From Chloroflexota bacterium (GTDB lineage: Bacteria; Chloroflexota; Dormibacteria; Dormibacterales; Dormibacteraceae), in contig VBHJ01000004.1 in NCBI GenBank assembly GCA_005887685.1, positions 42,995-106,994 on the forward strand: a DNA stretch of 64,000 nt. Direction: 5' to 3'. The notes beneath the pieces were generated by a model, which saw nothing but the letters and a program-made list of their open reading frames with translations, did no database searches and was not told the DNA's origin. Positions 42,390-52,667 of the stretch are shown here, piece by piece; positions within the stretch are counted from its first letter, which is position 1; every line of letters starts with the position of its first letter. Both the position numbers and the translations under genes were made by a program.

Positions 42390-43820
42390 TCACGACTTCG
42401 CGCCAATTAGAGAGCTCGGCTCGAATTGCATCTTGTCCATTTCCAGCTGCTGCGGCACTGGGACTGGATACGAGCCGTCGAAGCACGCGCGGCAGAACTC
42501 CTGCGACGTGCCGCGGCCGATGGCGCGGATGAGCCCGGGGATGGACAGGTAGTGAAGGGAGTCGGCGCCGATCTGCTGCCTGACCTCGTCCACGGATCGG
42601 CCGGCCGCGATGAGCTCCTTGGTCGAGCCGATGTCCACCCCCATGAAGCATGGGAAACGCATGGGTGGGCTGGAGATCCGCATGTGGATCTCGCTCGCTC
42701 CCGCCGCGCGGAGGCGCTCGATGATCCGCCGAGACGTCGTGCCCCGCACGATCGAGTCGTCGACCGCGATCAGCCGCTTGCCCTTGATCGAGCGGGGTAG
42801 CGGGTTGAGCTTGAGCATCACGCCCGACTCGCGCAGCGACTGGTCGGGCTGGATGAAGGTCCGGTTGATGTAGCGGCTCTTCATCATCGCCTCGCGGAAT
42901 GGGATGCCCGAGGCTTCCGCGTAGCCGATCGCCGCCGGAGTGCCCGAGTCAGGGAATGGGACGACCATGTCCGCCTCGACGGGCGCCTCCTGCGCAAGCT
43001 CGTGACCCATCCGGATGCGCGCATCCTCGAGCTCGCAGTTCTTGAGGATCGAGTCCGGGCGCGCGAAGTAGATGAACTCGAAGACGCACATCGCGTGCTT
43101 GCTCGAAGACTGGAACCCGACGCTGTGAACTCCATGCTCGTCCATGACAACCATCTCGCCCGGCTGCACCTCGCGTACGAACGTGGCGTGCACGGTGTCG
43201 AGGGCGCATGTCTCAGAGGCGACGACGTGGGCGGGTTGCCCGGGCAGGGGGATGTAGCCGATGCATAAGGGCCGGAATCCAAAGGGATCGCGCAGCGCGA
43301 TCAGCTGATGGGGGGTGATCACGCCGCAGGAATAGGCGCCGACGACCCGCGCGAAAGTGCGGCGGATCACGTCTTCCCACGAGCGGCCGTGCGTGTTCTC
43401 GATGAGGCGCGCCATGACCTCGGTGTCGAGGGCGGTCTCAAAAGTGACACCCTGCTCCACCAGCTGGGCCCGCAGCGCGTCCGCGTTGAGAAGGTTGCCG
43501 TTGTGGGCGATGGCTCCCGGACCCAGCGTGGGGTGGTGGAACGGCAGTGGATGCGCGTTCTCCGCACGGCTGGCGCCGGTCGTCGAGTATCGGGTGTGGC
43601 CCAACGCGATGATCGAGCCCTCGCCCAGCTCCTTGAGCTGGGCCGGCGAGAAGACGTGGGCGACAAGACCCATGTCGCGATGCACGCGCACCGACGCGCC
43701 GTCCGAAACGGCGATCCCCGCCGACTCCTGGCCGCGGTGCTGCAGCGCGAAAAGGCCGAAATAGGTGACGTTCGCCACGTCGACACCCTGCTTGGCGCAG
43801 ATTCCGAAAACTCCACACAT
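42390..43820 (-). CDS. purF: Amidophosphoribosyltransferase
   Basis: First purine step: PRPP plus glutamine to phosphoribosylamine. Start at ATG 43820 puts Cys at position 2 (MCGVFGICAKQG), the Ntn nucleophile, with no propeptide. Further motifs are LGHTRYSTTG, the PRPP loop RLIAVDDSIVRGTTSRR, and the iron-sulfur-type Cys positions in RFPCFMGVDI and EFCRACFDG as in Bacillus PurF. 476 residues. Confidence 0.95.
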   Translation of the reverse strand: MCGVFGICAKQGVDVANVTYFGLFALQHRGQESAGIAVSDGASVRVHRDMGLVAHVFSPAQLKELGEGSIIALGHTRYSTTGASRAENAHPLPFHHPTLGPGAIAHNGNLLNADALRAQLVEQGVTFETALDTEVMARLIENTHGRSWEDVIRRTFARVVGAYSCGVITPHQLIALRDPFGFRPLCIGYIPLPGQPAHVVASETCALDTVHATFVREVQPGEMVVMDEHGVHSVGFQSSSKHAMCVFEFIYFARPDSILKNCELEDARIRMGHELAQEAPVEADMVVPFPDSGTPAAIGYAEASGIPFREAMMKSRYINRTFIQPDQSLRESGVMLKLNPLPRSIKGKRLIAVDDSIVRGTTSRRIIERLRAAGASEIHMRISSPPMRFPCFMGVDIGSTKELIAAGRSVDEVRQQIGADSLHYLSIPGLIRAIGRGTSQEFCRACFDGSYPVPVPQQLEMDKMQFEPSSLIGAKS

Positions 43821-43822
43821 GG

Positions 43823-46012
43823 TTAGCCCACCATCACCTCCCAGGCCCCGCGCAGCTCGTCGAGCGACAGCTTCAGCTGGCCCTCGAACTCCAGCGTGTC
43901 CCCGCCGGTCAAGCCCAACAGCGAGAGCTCCACGTGGTGGCGGCGGGCGAGCGACTGCATCTCCGGCATCGCTCGAGAAGGAACGCTGACGACGTAGCGG
44001 CTCGGCGATTCGCCGAAAAACGCCGCGTCGAGCCGCAGCGGCGGCTCTGGCCTGATCGCCGGGCAGCGGACCCCGATGCCGCCGAGCAGGCTGCACTCCG
44101 CCAGCGCTATCAGCATTCCGCCCTCGGCGCAGTCGTGCGCCGAATGAAGGTAACCGCTCTGCGCCGCGGCCAGCACCACACGGTTCACGGCCTGCTCACG
44201 CGTCAGGTCGAGCGCCGGCGGCCGGCCCGCGACGTAGCCGTGCTCGACCTTCAGGTACTCGCTTCCGCCCAGGTCGTTCTGGCTCGAGCCGATGAGCAGG
44301 ACAAAATCACCGTCCGCGCGGAAGCCGCCGCCGAGCCGCTTGCCATAGTCGTCGATGACGCCGACCATGCCCACGACCGGCGTCGGATAGATCGCAGACT
44401 CACCATTCGAATCGTTGTAGAGGCTGACGTTGCCGCTCACGATCGGAAGGTCCATCGCGCGACATGCGTACGCGAGGCCGGCGACGGTCTCTTCGAGCTC
44501 CCAGTACACCTCGGGACGGTCGGGGTTCGCCAGGTTGAGGCAGTCGGTCACGGCGATCGGCCGGGCGCCGGTCGAGATGATGTTCCGAGCTGCCTCGGCC
44601 ACCGCGAGCTGGGCGCCGAGATGCGGGTCGAGGTGACAGTAGCGCCCGTTGCAGTCGACGGTCATGGCGAGGCCGAGCCGCGTGCCTTTCACGCGAAGCA
44701 TGGCCGCGTCGCCACCAGGCGCAACGACGGTGGCATCGCCGACCATGTGGTCGTAGCGGCGGAAGACGCCGCGCCGGCTTGCAAGGTTCGGGCTGGCGAG
44801 CAGCCGCAGCAGCGTGGCGCCCGCGTCGGCCAGCGGCGGGAGGGCGTCGACCACCAGGTCGAGAGGCGGCTCCGGCGCGATGCCGACCAGGCGGCGCACC
44901 GGTGCCCCGTCGGTCAGCAGCCTCACCGGCAGGCGTGCCACCTGGTCGCGGCTGTCGAAAACCGTCAGGTGGCCGTCGTCGGTCACCTCCCCGATCACGG
45001 CCGAGGTCAGGTCCCAGGCGTGGAAGATGCTCTCGACCTCTCGCTCACGGCCGCGCTGGACGACGACCAGCATCCGCTCCTGCGATTCCGACAGCATCAG
45101 GTCGTACGGCGTCATCCCCCGCTCGCGTCGCGGGACCCGGCCGACGTCGATCCGCGCGCCTGCGCCCTCGACCCGGCCGGCGCATTCGGCGACGGCCGAT
45201 GTAAGTCCCGCGGCGCCGAGGTCCTGGATCGCCACCACCGCGTCTGTGTGCGAGAGGTCCATGCACGCCTCGAGAAGGCACTTCTCGAGGAAGGGGTTGC
45301 CGACCTGGACCGCCGGTCTTCGCTCGGAGCTGTTCTCGTCGAGCTCGAGGGATGCGAACGATGCCCCGTGGATGCCGTCACGACCCGTGTCGGCGCCGAC
45401 AAGCAGGATGCTGTTTCCCACGCCCTCGGCGCGGGCTCGCATCAGCTGGTCCGTGCGCACGAGGCCCACGCACATCGCGTTCACAAGCGGGTTGTTCGCG
45501 TAACAGTCTTCGAAGTAGATCTCGCCGCCCACCGTCGGGATGCCGATGCAGTTGCCGTAACCGCCGATGCCGGCCACCACGCCTTCGAAGTGGCGGGCCG
45601 ATTCGGGCAGCGGACCAAAGCGCAGCGAGTCGAGCAACGCGATGGGCCGCGCGCCCATGGCGATGACGTCACGGATGATGCCGCCCACCCCGGTCGCCGC
45701 GCCCTGGTACGGCTCGATCGCGGAAGGATGGTTATGAGATTCGATCTTGAACACGACCGCCCAGCCTTCGCCGATGCTCACCGCGCCTGCGTTTTCGCCG
45801 GGTCCCTGCAGGACGGCGCTTCCAGTCGAGGGCAGGCGGCGGAGCAGTGCCTTGGAGCTCTTGTAGGAGCAGTGTTCCGACCACAGGACGCCGAGCATGC
45901 CGAGCTCGACTTCGTTGGGGGCTCTCTTCAGCTGCTCGAGAATGACCCTGTACTCATCCGGGGTGAGCGCAACCTCCCGCAATTTGCGCTCATCCACAGA
46001 TTTGATGCTCAA
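43823..46012 (-). CDS. purL: FGAM synthase subunit PurL (small type)
   Basis: ATP-dependent amidation of FGAR, working in a complex with PurQ and PurS. The 729 residues match the short PurL of monoderms: [45 protein letters not shown]-like [20 protein letters not shown], and [12 protein letters not shown]. It overlaps purQ by four bases and ends two bases before purF. Confidence 0.95.
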   Translation of the reverse strand: MSIKSVDERKLREVALTPDEYRVILEQLKRAPNEVELGMLGVLWSEHCSYKSSKALLRRLPSTGSAVLQGPGENAGAVSIGEGWAVVFKIESHNHPSAIEPYQGAATGVGGIIRDVIAMGARPIALLDSLRFGPLPESARHFEGVVAGIGGYGNCIGIPTVGGEIYFEDCYANNPLVNAMCVGLVRTDQLMRARAEGVGNSILLVGADTGRDGIHGASFASLELDENSSERRPAVQVGNPFLEKCLLEACMDLSHTDAVVAIQDLGAAGLTSAVAECAGRVEGAGARIDVGRVPRRERGMTPYDLMLSESQERMLVVVQRGREREVESIFHAWDLTSAVIGEVTDDGHLTVFDSRDQVARLPVRLLTDGAPVRRLVGIAPEPPLDLVVDALPPLADAGATLLRLLASPNLASRRGVFRRYDHMVGDATVVAPGGDAAMLRVKGTRLGLAMTVDCNGRYCHLDPHLGAQLAVAEAARNIISTGARPIAVTDCLNLANPDRPEVYWELEETVAGLAYACRAMDLPIVSGNVSLYNDSNGESAIYPTPVVGMVGVIDDYGKRLGGGFRADGDFVLLIGSSQNDLGGSEYLKVEHGYVAGRPPALDLTREQAVNRVVLAAAQSGYLHSAHDCAEGGMLIALAECSLLGGIGVRCPAIRPEPPLRLDAAFFGESPSRYVVSVPSRAMPEMQSLARRHHVELSLLGLTGGDTLEFEGQLKLSLDELRGAWEVMVG

Positions 46013-46713
46013 GACACGAGGACCTTCAAAGCTGTGCCCGCGACCGACCTGAAAAGCTTCAATCCGTCAGTGCCACCGAGCTCGGCCTCGGAGCACCGCT
46101 CGGGGTGAGGCATCATGCCGAGGACGTTGCCCCGTGCATTGACTATGCCCGCGATGTTGTGCAGCGACCCGTTGGGATTGGCCCCAGGCACTACCCGTCC
46201 GTCAGGCCCGCAGTAACGAAAGACCACCTGGCTGCGCTGCTCCAGGCGCGACAGCGTCGCCGGATCCGCGAAGTAGCTGCCTTCACCGTGCGCGATCGGC
46301 GCTCGGATGACCTCGCGTTCGCCGCACTGAGACGTGAACGGCAGGTCGGTGCGCTCGACGAGGAGGTTGGTCCACTCGCAGCGGAACTCGAGCGAGGCGT
46401 TGCGGATGAGCGCTCCCGGCAGGAGCCCGGCTTCGCACAGGACCTGAAAGCCGTTGCAGATTCCCCAGACCAGCCCACCGCGGTCCGCGAACTCGCCGAT
46501 CTGCTCCATGACGGGAGCGAACCTTGCAATCGCGCCGGTGCGCAGGTAGTCGCCGTAGGCGAAGCCTCCCGGCAGGATGATGCAGTCGCATCCCTTCAGG
46601 TCGGTGTCCTTGTGCCAGAGATAGGTCAGCTCCGCGCCCAGGACCTGATCGACGACCCAGCCGCAGTCTCGGTCCGACCACGTGCCGGGGAAAACAACGA
46701 CCCCGAACTTCAC
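46009..46713 (-). CDS. purQ: FGAM synthase glutaminase subunit
   Basis: Class I glutaminase supplying ammonia to PurL. Start GTG 46713 ([16 protein letters not shown]), overlapping purS as GTGA; 234 residues. The nucleophile Cys is in [12 protein letters not shown] and the His/Glu in [23 protein letters not shown] is the oxyanion strand. Confidence 0.95.
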   Translation of the reverse strand: MKFGVVVFPGTWSDRDCGWVVDQVLGAELTYLWHKDTDLKGCDCIILPGGFAYGDYLRTGAIARFAPVMEQIGEFADRGGLVWGICNGFQVLCEAGLLPGALIRNASLEFRCEWTNLLVERTDLPFTSQCGEREVIRAPIAHGEGSYFADPATLSRLEQRSQVVFRYCGPDGRVVPGANPNGSLHNIAGIVNARGNVLGMMPHPERCSEAELGGTDGLKLFRSVAGTALKVLVS

Positions 46714-46967
46714 CGTCGCTTGTGCTCCGGTTCGATGTCGAAGCGGAAGTCTTCGATCACGTGGTTGGCGAGCAGCTGGCGGCACATCGCCTCCACGCGC
46801 TCGCGCGCTTCGTGCTCGCTCGAAGTATCGAGATTGACCTCGATGTACTTGCCGACTCGAACGTCGGAGACCTCGCGAAACCCGAGCGAGGCAAGCCCTT
46901 GCTTGACCGTGATTCCTTGCGGGTCGTTGACCACAGGCTTTGGCGTGACGATGACTCGCGCAATCAT
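46710..46967 (-). CDS. purS: FGAM synthase subunit PurS
   Basis: An 85-residue ferredoxin-like structural subunit that assembles PurL with PurQ. Recognised by [37 protein letters not shown] and [12 protein letters not shown]. Its start overlaps the purC stop by four bases. Confidence 0.93.
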   Translation of the reverse strand: MIARVIVTPKPVVNDPQGITVKQGLASLGFREVSDVRVGKYIEVNLDTSSEHEARERVEAMCRQLLANHVIEDFRFDIEPEHKRR

Positions 46968-47884
46968 GGCTCATTCCTCGGTTTGGGCGGGAACAACGGC
47001 TTGCCGACCAGCCTCTGGTACGCGGTGAGGTAGCGCAGCCGCGTCTGGACGACGACGTCCTCCGGCAGGCGAGGCGGATCCGATTCCTTGTCCCACCCCG
47101 ATCGCGAGAGCCAATCGCGGACGAACTGCTTGTCGTAGGAGTCGGGCGACGCACCGACCTGGTAGGTCAGGGCGTCCCAGTAGCGCGAGCTGTCGGGCGT
47201 GAGCACCTCGTCGATGAGGATCAGGTCGTCGCCGACCAGGCCAAACTCGAATTTGGTGTCGGCAAGGATCAGCCCGCGCCGGGCAGAAAAGTCCGAGGCG
47301 TACTTGTAGAGCTCCAGGCTCGCGTCGCGAAGTTTCGTCGCCAGGTCGTCGCCGATGTCCTTTCTCATCTGGTCGTACGTGATGTTCTCGTCGTGGCCGG
47401 ACTCGGCTTTGGTCGCCGGCGAGAAGATCGGCGACACGAGCTTTTGACTCTGCACCAGACCGGGCGGCATCGACTCCCCCGCGAGGGTCTTGGAGTCCTG
47501 GTACTCCTTCCAGGCGCTGCCCGCGAGGTAGCCGCGAACTACGCACTCGTAGTCGATGCGCTTGGCCTTGCGCACGATCATGAAACGACCCGCGAGCTTG
47601 TCGCGGAAGTCCTTCAGCGCGACAGGCAGGTCCGGGACCATCCCCGAGATCAGGTGGTTCGGCTGAAACGTGTCGGTCTGCGAGAACCAGAAGATCGAGA
47701 GCTGCGTCAGGACCTTGCCGCGGTCAGGGATCCCATTCGGCAGGACGTGGTCGAACGCCGAGATGCGGTCCGTCGCGACCATCAGCAGCTTGTCGCTGTC
47801 GAGCTCGTAGGTGTCGCGGACCTTGCCCCGAGCGAACAGCTTGAGCGGGAGCGTCGTCTCGTTCAGCGGAGGGCCCGCTATCAC
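46964..47884 (-). CDS. purC: SAICAR synthetase
   Basis: Condenses CAIR with aspartate using ATP. The 306-residue protein has [57 protein letters not shown] and [15 protein letters not shown], the family signature blocks. The length is that of the yeast-like longer type rather than the 240-residue Bacillus type. Overlaps purB and purS by four bases each. Confidence 0.94.
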   Translation of the reverse strand: MIAGPPLNETTLPLKLFARGKVRDTYELDSDKLLMVATDRISAFDHVLPNGIPDRGKVLTQLSIFWFSQTDTFQPNHLISGMVPDLPVALKDFRDKLAGRFMIVRKAKRIDYECVVRGYLAGSAWKEYQDSKTLAGESMPPGLVQSQKLVSPIFSPATKAESGHDENITYDQMRKDIGDDLATKLRDASLELYKYASDFSARRGLILADTKFEFGLVGDDLILIDEVLTPDSSRYWDALTYQVGASPDSYDKQFVRDWLSRSGWDKESDPPRLPEDVVVQTRLRYLTAYQRLVGKPLFPPKPRNEP

Positions 47885-49185
47885 TTGGTGGTAACCCCCA
47901 GGCCGAGTCGCTCGTATGCCAGGTCGGTGTGCTCCAGGCCGGCCCAGGGATCGAACACCGCGTCCATTTTGGGGCCGATGCGTTTCATCACCTCATCATT
48001 CTGTTGCAGCAGCGCTCGAAAGCCAGTTCCGCCTTCCATCGCCTGCATCGCAGCCTTCTGGACGATGAGGTATGCGTCCTCGCGCGACATGCCGCTGTCG
48101 ACGAGAGCCAGCAACACGCGTTGTGAGAAGACCACACCGCCGGCGAACTGCAGGTTGGCGAGCATGCGATCGGGACGCACCTCCAGGCCGCGCAAGACTT
48201 TGTTCATCTCGATCGCCATGTAATCGACGGTCGCGCAAGCATCGGGAAAGATGATCCGCTCCGCGGACGAGTGGCTGATGTCACGCTCGTGCCACAGCGC
48301 GGTGTTCTCGAGAGCCGTGACCAGGTTTCCGCGCACGACGCGCGCCAGCCCGCACACGCGCTCGGTCAACACGGGATTTCGCTTGTGCGGCATCGCCGAG
48401 CTGCCCTTCTGCTCTTTGCCGAACGGTTCGAACGCCTCGCCGATCTCGCTCCGCTGCAGGTGCCGGATCTCGGTGGCGATGCGCTCCAGCGTCCCAGCTG
48501 CGATGGCCAGAGCGGACATGAAACCCGAGTGCCGATCGCGAGCCACCACTTGCGTCGAGACCACGTCCACCTTGAGGCCCAGCTCGCGGCAGACGTGCTC
48601 CTCGACCCGCGGATCGATCGTCGCGTGAGTGCCGACCGCGCCGCTGACCCGGCCGACCGCGGCCTCGCCGGCCGCGAGCTCCAGGCGCGCGATCGTACGG
48701 TCCAGCTCGGCCACCCACCCCGCGACCTTGAAGCCGAACGTGATGGGTTCGGCGACGATGCCATGGGTGCGGCCTGCCATCAGCGTGCGGCGGTGCCGGA
48801 TCGCGAGCTCCGCGGCGGCCGCGCGAACCGCGGCCAGGTCGCGGCCGATCATCCCGGCCGACTCAACCATCTGGACCGCCATCGCTGTGTCGTTGAGGTC
48901 CTGGCTCGTCATGCCGAGGTGGACGTAGCGGGCTTCCGGCTGGCCGATCGACTCGTTGAGAACCGTAAGGAAGGCGACCACGTCGTGGCCGACGCGTGAC
49001 TCGACCTCCAAGATCTTCGTTGCGTCGAATGTGCCCTTGCGGATCTTCGCCAGCGCGGATTCGGGAATGCGGCCCAGCGATGCCCATGCCTCGCAGGCCA
49101 GGACCTCGATCCGCAGCCATAGCTCGAACTTGTGCTGGTCAGACCAGACCGCACGCATCGCGGGCGGCGAATACCGCTCGATCAA
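47881..49185 (-). CDS. purB: Adenylosuccinate lyase
   Basis: Acts twice in purine synthesis: SAICAR to AICAR and adenylosuccinate to AMP. The 434 residues contain GMTSQDLNDTA, GRTHGIVAEPITFG and the flexible signature loop SSAMPHKRNPVLTE. The N-terminus (MIERYSPPAMRAVWSDQHKF) matches Bacillus PurB, which supports the TTG start at 49185. No ribosome site precedes it and a TATAAT box ends only twelve bases upstream, so the mRNA may be nearly leaderless. It is the first gene of the large pur operon. Confidence 0.95.
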   Translation of the reverse strand: MIERYSPPAMRAVWSDQHKFELWLRIEVLACEAWASLGRIPESALAKIRKGTFDATKILEVESRVGHDVVAFLTVLNESIGQPEARYVHLGMTSQDLNDTAMAVQMVESAGMIGRDLAAVRAAAAELAIRHRRTLMAGRTHGIVAEPITFGFKVAGWVAELDRTIARLELAAGEAAVGRVSGAVGTHATIDPRVEEHVCRELGLKVDVVSTQVVARDRHSGFMSALAIAAGTLERIATEIRHLQRSEIGEAFEPFGKEQKGSSAMPHKRNPVLTERVCGLARVVRGNLVTALENTALWHERDISHSSAERIIFPDACATVDYMAIEMNKVLRGLEVRPDRMLANLQFAGGVVFSQRVLLALVDSGMSREDAYLIVQKAAMQAMEGGTGFRALLQQNDEVMKRIGPKMDAVFDPWAGLEHTDLAYERLGLGVTTK

Positions 49186-49196
49186 GGGACTGTCGA

Positions 49197-49222
49197 ATTA
49201 TATCGGCCACCGGGCCGATCAA
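49197..49222 (-). promoter_or_regulatory. purB promoter with inverted repeat in the spacer
   Basis: On the minus strand a perfect TATAAT (49202-49197) is preceded by TTGATC (49222-49217) at a short 14-base spacing. The spacer holds ATCGGCC-ACCG-GGCCGAT (49202-49219), a 7/4/7 inverted repeat well placed to be a repressor site. Confidence 0.55.
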
Positions 49223-49333
49223 GATTTTGTTATCCGAAACCGACCAGGTACAAGATGTCGTGGCCATCCCCGTCCGGGCCCGGGTTTAAGCGACTGGCTT
49301 GATAATCGATGGCTGCTCATGGTCGTAGCTCGT

Positions 49334-49356
49334 AACCACCTTCCAGGGCTCCGCGT
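49334..49356 (+). promoter_or_regulatory. Candidate ECF-type promoter of the sigma gene
   Basis: AAC (49334-49336) and CGT (49354-49356) are separated by 17 bases, the AAC-N16/17-CGT form recognised by many ECF sigma factors. A start about 20 bases before the GTG at 49383 would follow. This suggests autoregulation. The rest of the 197-base gap shows only a CCGGGCCCGG palindrome near 49275. Confidence 0.35.
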
Positions 49357-49382
49357 TTGAAGCGGCACAGGCTGAACGGCCA

Positions 49383-49940
49383 GTGAGCGACCCAACGCGC
49401 GAAGACGAGCGCGAGCTCGTCGAGCGGGCCAAGCGGGACCCTCGCCAGTTCGGGGCGCTCTATGACCGCCACTTTCAGCAGATATATCGGTTCGTGTATT
49501 CAAGAGTGAGGGAGCAAACCGCGGCAGAGGACGTCACTTCGGAAGTCTTCATGAAGGCTCTGAAGGCCATGCCCCGTTACCAGGACACGGGGCGGCCCTT
49601 TGCTGCCTGGCTGTACCAGATCGCGGTCAACGCCATCGCCGACCGCTACCGCACGCTGCGCCCCGCCCAGACTCTCGACGATTTCCACGACCTTTCCGTC
49701 GCCGGGCCGGCCCTCGAAGACCTGGCCGCCCACCGCGACGAAGTGCGCCGGATCTGGGCCCTGGTCGAAGGGCTGCCCCACCAGCAGCGCACTGCGCTGG
49801 TGCTCAAGTTCCAGGAAGACATGAAGATCGAGGACATCGCGGTGGCGATGGGCAAGTCGGCGGGAGCGGTCAAGCTCCTGATCCACCGCGGTGTGACGCG
49901 TCTCCGCGACGAGGCCGGGTCGTTGAGGCCGGTGGAATGA
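49383..49940 (+). CDS. ECF RNA polymerase sigma factor
   Basis: A 185-residue sigma factor with region 2 (FGALYDRHFQQIYRFVYSRV, TAAEDVTSEVFMKALKA, FAAWLYQIAVNAIADRYR) and region 4 (LPHQQRTALVLKFQEDMKIE then GKSAGAVKLLIHRGVTRL). GTG start. Its stop overlaps the next gene's ATG by four bases, the usual sign of a sigma/anti-sigma pair. Confidence 0.92.
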   Translation: MSDPTREDERELVERAKRDPRQFGALYDRHFQQIYRFVYSRVREQTAAEDVTSEVFMKALKAMPRYQDTGRPFAAWLYQIAVNAIADRYRTLRPAQTLDDFHDLSVAGPALEDLAAHRDEVRRIWALVEGLPHQQRTALVLKFQEDMKIEDIAVAMGKSAGAVKLLIHRGVTRLRDEAGSLRPVE

Positions 49941-52111
49941 ACTCCTACCACGACCCCGAGCTGGAAGACGTCCTGCAGGACGCCGAGCTGAGGCGGATGG
50001 CTTCGCTCCTGAGCACGATGAAGGCTCCTGAGCCTCCTTTGGACGAGGCGTTCCGGACCGGCCTGCGCCGCCAGCTGATGCAGGAAGCATGGTCGAGGAG
50101 CGAGGGCCGCGGCTCATGGTTGCGCCGCGCATTCGCGCCGCCTGGAATCGCATGGGCAGGCGCGGCGGCCGGCCTGCTGCTGATTGCCTCCGTCGTGGTC
50201 TGGCTGTCCACCCAACAGACGGGTGGCCTGAACCAGGTCTACGTCGCGAGCCCGATCGACGGCAAGACCAACGTACCGCTGCAGCAGTCGATCCTGGTCT
50301 CGTTCAACCAGCCGATGGACCACCAGTCGACCCAGGACGCGGTGCGGATCGCACCCGCCACGACGGTTACGTTCTCCTGGGACACGAGCAGCCGCACGCT
50401 GGCGGTGCAGCCGTCGAGCGGAAACCTCGCCCCCAACACCCAGTACCAGGTCACGGTCGGTCCCGGCGCCAAGACCGCGACCAACCTGCCTCTTTCGGCG
50501 CCGCAGACGATCACTTTTGTCACGCAGGCGCCCACCCCGACGCCACCGCCTCCAACTCCGCATCCAACGCCCGCCAACCCGCTCGGAGAAAAGCAGGTTG
50601 TAACTCTCAACGGAGCCTCCAGCCTCGCGGCGCAGTGGTCGGCCGACTCGTCATCGATCTACTTCGTCGACGGGAAGGGCGCGCTGGTCGTCACAACCAA
50701 GGCCGGCGCCGCCACCGTCATCGCCCCAGACGGTGCCTCCTCACCCTCGATCTCGCCGGCGGGCGACCGGCTCGCCTACCTTCGCGGAGGCAAGATCGAG
50801 GTTCTCACCTTCGCATCGGGTAAGACCGACGAGGTGTCGCCTGCCACCGCACCGATCCTGGTCGGCTGGGCCAAAGACAAGGTGGTGTGGGCCGCCGCCA
50901 ACGGAATCTATACGCCAGGCGACACCGGACCGAGCCAGCTTGCACCGCTGCCTACCAAGGGCTCCGTCATGGTCGCGTCGATCTCGCCGGACGGCATGCA
51001 TGTCGCATACGAAGTCGACAAGAGCCTTTTCGTGCTCGACCTCGGCAGCGGCAACAGCGCGAAGCTTGGCCAGGTTGGAGACTCGTTCAGCGGCTGGTCG
51101 CCCGACGGTGCCCTCCTCCTCTACTCGACGACCGACCACATCGTGGTGGCGGACGCGCGCGGTGTGACGCAGTCGACGCTGCCGCCAGGCGAAGCCAGCT
51201 GGTCGAGCCAGGACGCGATCCTGCTCGGCAGCGACACCGACCTCTATGAGGTCCGGCCTGACGGCTCCCACCTGACCAAGGTGTCGAGCGGCACGTATCA
51301 CCTTCCGCTCTGGGCGCCGGACGGCAGCTCGTTCGCGTACGTCCGCGGCTCCTCGCTGTGGGTTGCCGTCGCGCCGGCGCTGCCGCCGGAACCGACCGTC
51401 GTCGACGAGGCGGCGACGGTGGTCAAGCAATTCATGGACGCGCGGCTGAACAACAAGTCGGACCAGGCGACCGCCCTTCTCGACGACAACGGCAAGAAGG
51501 CGTACGGGGACCACGGGCTGAACCTCACGATCACCGGCGAACCGCATCTCTCGCGCTACTACATCCTCACCCAGGAAGCGACCGGGACGGCGCCCGACAC
51601 GGTGACGTCCGTGGTGCGCCTGGTGCTGATGCACGGCAAGCTCGACGTGAGCGATTACGAGGAGACGCTGACCCTCGTGCGGGATGCGAGCAGCAAGCAA
51701 TTCCTGATCGACCAGGCGTCCGCGAACGCACGGCGCGACCTCGGCAAGGGCGCAGAGGTGGTGAGTGTCGACGTGGCCGCGGACACGATCAAGGTCACGT
51801 TCGACAGCGACCTCGACCCGGCGACGGTGACCAACGGCGTGCTCCTTCTTGACTCGAAGGGGAACCAGGTGGACGGGACGGTCGCCTACGCGACCCGCAC
51901 CGTCACGCTGGGCGGGCTCAGCCTGACCCCAGGCGCTCAGTACAAGCTCGTCGTGCTTGCCACCGTTCGGGATGTGCTCGGCCACAACGTCACCTCCGAG
52001 TACGACCTCAACGTGTTCGGGCCAATGCCCAAGAAGCACGGCAATCACAAGGACGTGGCGACACCGACGCCGCCGGTGACGCCGTCCGCCTCAACGGGCG
52101 CTTCCGGCTAG
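49937..52111 (+). CDS. Probable membrane anti-sigma factor with Ig-like and propeller domains
   Basis: A 724-residue single-pass protein. Residues 1-70 are cytoplasmic and helical (DPELEDVLQDAELRRMASLL) and would hold the sigma factor; there is no HxxxCxxC zinc motif. One TM helix (AWAGAAAGLLLIASVVVWL, about 73-91) is followed by an SbsA-like Ig domain (SPIDGKTNVPLQQSILVSFN), a Pro/Thr linker, a six-blade-like beta propeller (ISPDGMHVAYE, WAPDGSSFAYV), a mixed domain and a second SbsA-like Ig domain (TVTNGVLLLDSKGNQVDG). The large outer part suggests direct sensing at the cell surface. Role inferred from context and layout. Confidence 0.7.
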   Translation: MNSYHDPELEDVLQDAELRRMASLLSTMKAPEPPLDEAFRTGLRRQLMQEAWSRSEGRGSWLRRAFAPPGIAWAGAAAGLLLIASVVVWLSTQQTGGLNQVYVASPIDGKTNVPLQQSILVSFNQPMDHQSTQDAVRIAPATTVTFSWDTSSRTLAVQPSSGNLAPNTQYQVTVGPGAKTATNLPLSAPQTITFVTQAPTPTPPPPTPHPTPANPLGEKQVVTLNGASSLAAQWSADSSSIYFVDGKGALVVTTKAGAATVIAPDGASSPSISPAGDRLAYLRGGKIEVLTFASGKTDEVSPATAPILVGWAKDKVVWAAANGIYTPGDTGPSQLAPLPTKGSVMVASISPDGMHVAYEVDKSLFVLDLGSGNSAKLGQVGDSFSGWSPDGALLLYSTTDHIVVADARGVTQSTLPPGEASWSSQDAILLGSDTDLYEVRPDGSHLTKVSSGTYHLPLWAPDGSSFAYVRGSSLWVAVAPALPPEPTVVDEAATVVKQFMDARLNNKSDQATALLDDNGKKAYGDHGLNLTITGEPHLSRYYILTQEATGTAPDTVTSVVRLVLMHGKLDVSDYEETLTLVRDASSKQFLIDQASANARRDLGKGAEVVSVDVAADTIKVTFDSDLDPATVTNGVLLLDSKGNQVDGTVAYATRTVTLGGLSLTPGAQYKLVVLATVRDVLGHNVTSEYDLNVFGPMPKKHGNHKDVATPTPPVTPSASTGASG

Positions 52112-52614
52112 AGGAGTTTCAGCGCTCGAGCCGCTCGGCAGAGGGCGGTCACCGAGCCCGAATGCACGATCTGCCCTTCCAGCGCCGCATTGAGCGCTTC
52201 GCCTAAGGGAAGGCGCAGGACCTCCATGTCCTGTTCGTAGGTCTCTGGGCTGCGGTCTGATTCCGTGAGCTCTTCGGCAAGGAACAGGTGCGCGCGACCA
52301 GTGAGAAACGCCGCGCCATGGACGACGCCGAGCGACCTGTATCGCGCAGCGACAAGCCCGGTCTCCTCCGCCAGCTCGCGACGTGCGCATGCGAGCGCCT
52401 CTTCGCCCGCGTCGAACGTCCCCGCCGGGACCTCCCACGATGAGGTCTCCCACGCGTGCCTCCACTGCCGGACGAGCATCGTGTCGCCACCCTTGAAGTA
52501 CGGCACGACAAATGCGGAATCGGGGTTCGCGACCACCGTGTAGACCGCTTCAGCGCCATCTGGGAAACGGATCACGTCGTCGCGCAGCTCGAAGTGGCCC
52601 GACCGGCCGCGCAC
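52108..52614 (-). CDS. NUDIX hydrolase, ADP-ribose pyrophosphatase-like
   Basis: A 168-residue hydrolase of nucleoside-diphosphate-linked compounds. The Nudix box is complete: G-TFDAG-E-EALACAR-RELAEETGL. Upstream EVPAG and downstream AAFLTGRAHLFLAEEL resemble ADP-ribose pyrophosphatases. GTG start at 52614. It is the last gene after pycA, 53 bases away, and converges with the anti-sigma gene with a four-base overlap. Confidence 0.9.
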   Translation of the reverse strand: MRGRSGHFELRDDVIRFPDGAEAVYTVVANPDSAFVVPYFKGGDTMLVRQWRHAWETSSWEVPAGTFDAGEEALACARRELAEETGLVAARYRSLGVVHGAAFLTGRAHLFLAEELTESDRSPETYEQDMEVLRLPLGEALNAALEGQIVHSGSVTALCRAARALKLL

Positions 52615-52667
52615 CGCCGTGGCGGCGACCTCAAACGGTCGCCCGCCCTCGGGATGCCTGAGCCGGC

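Noticed and set aside
43934..46108. A 724-codon plus-strand frame
   Set aside because: It is antisense to purL and has the Arg/His/Asp-rich composition typical of high-GC shadow frames.
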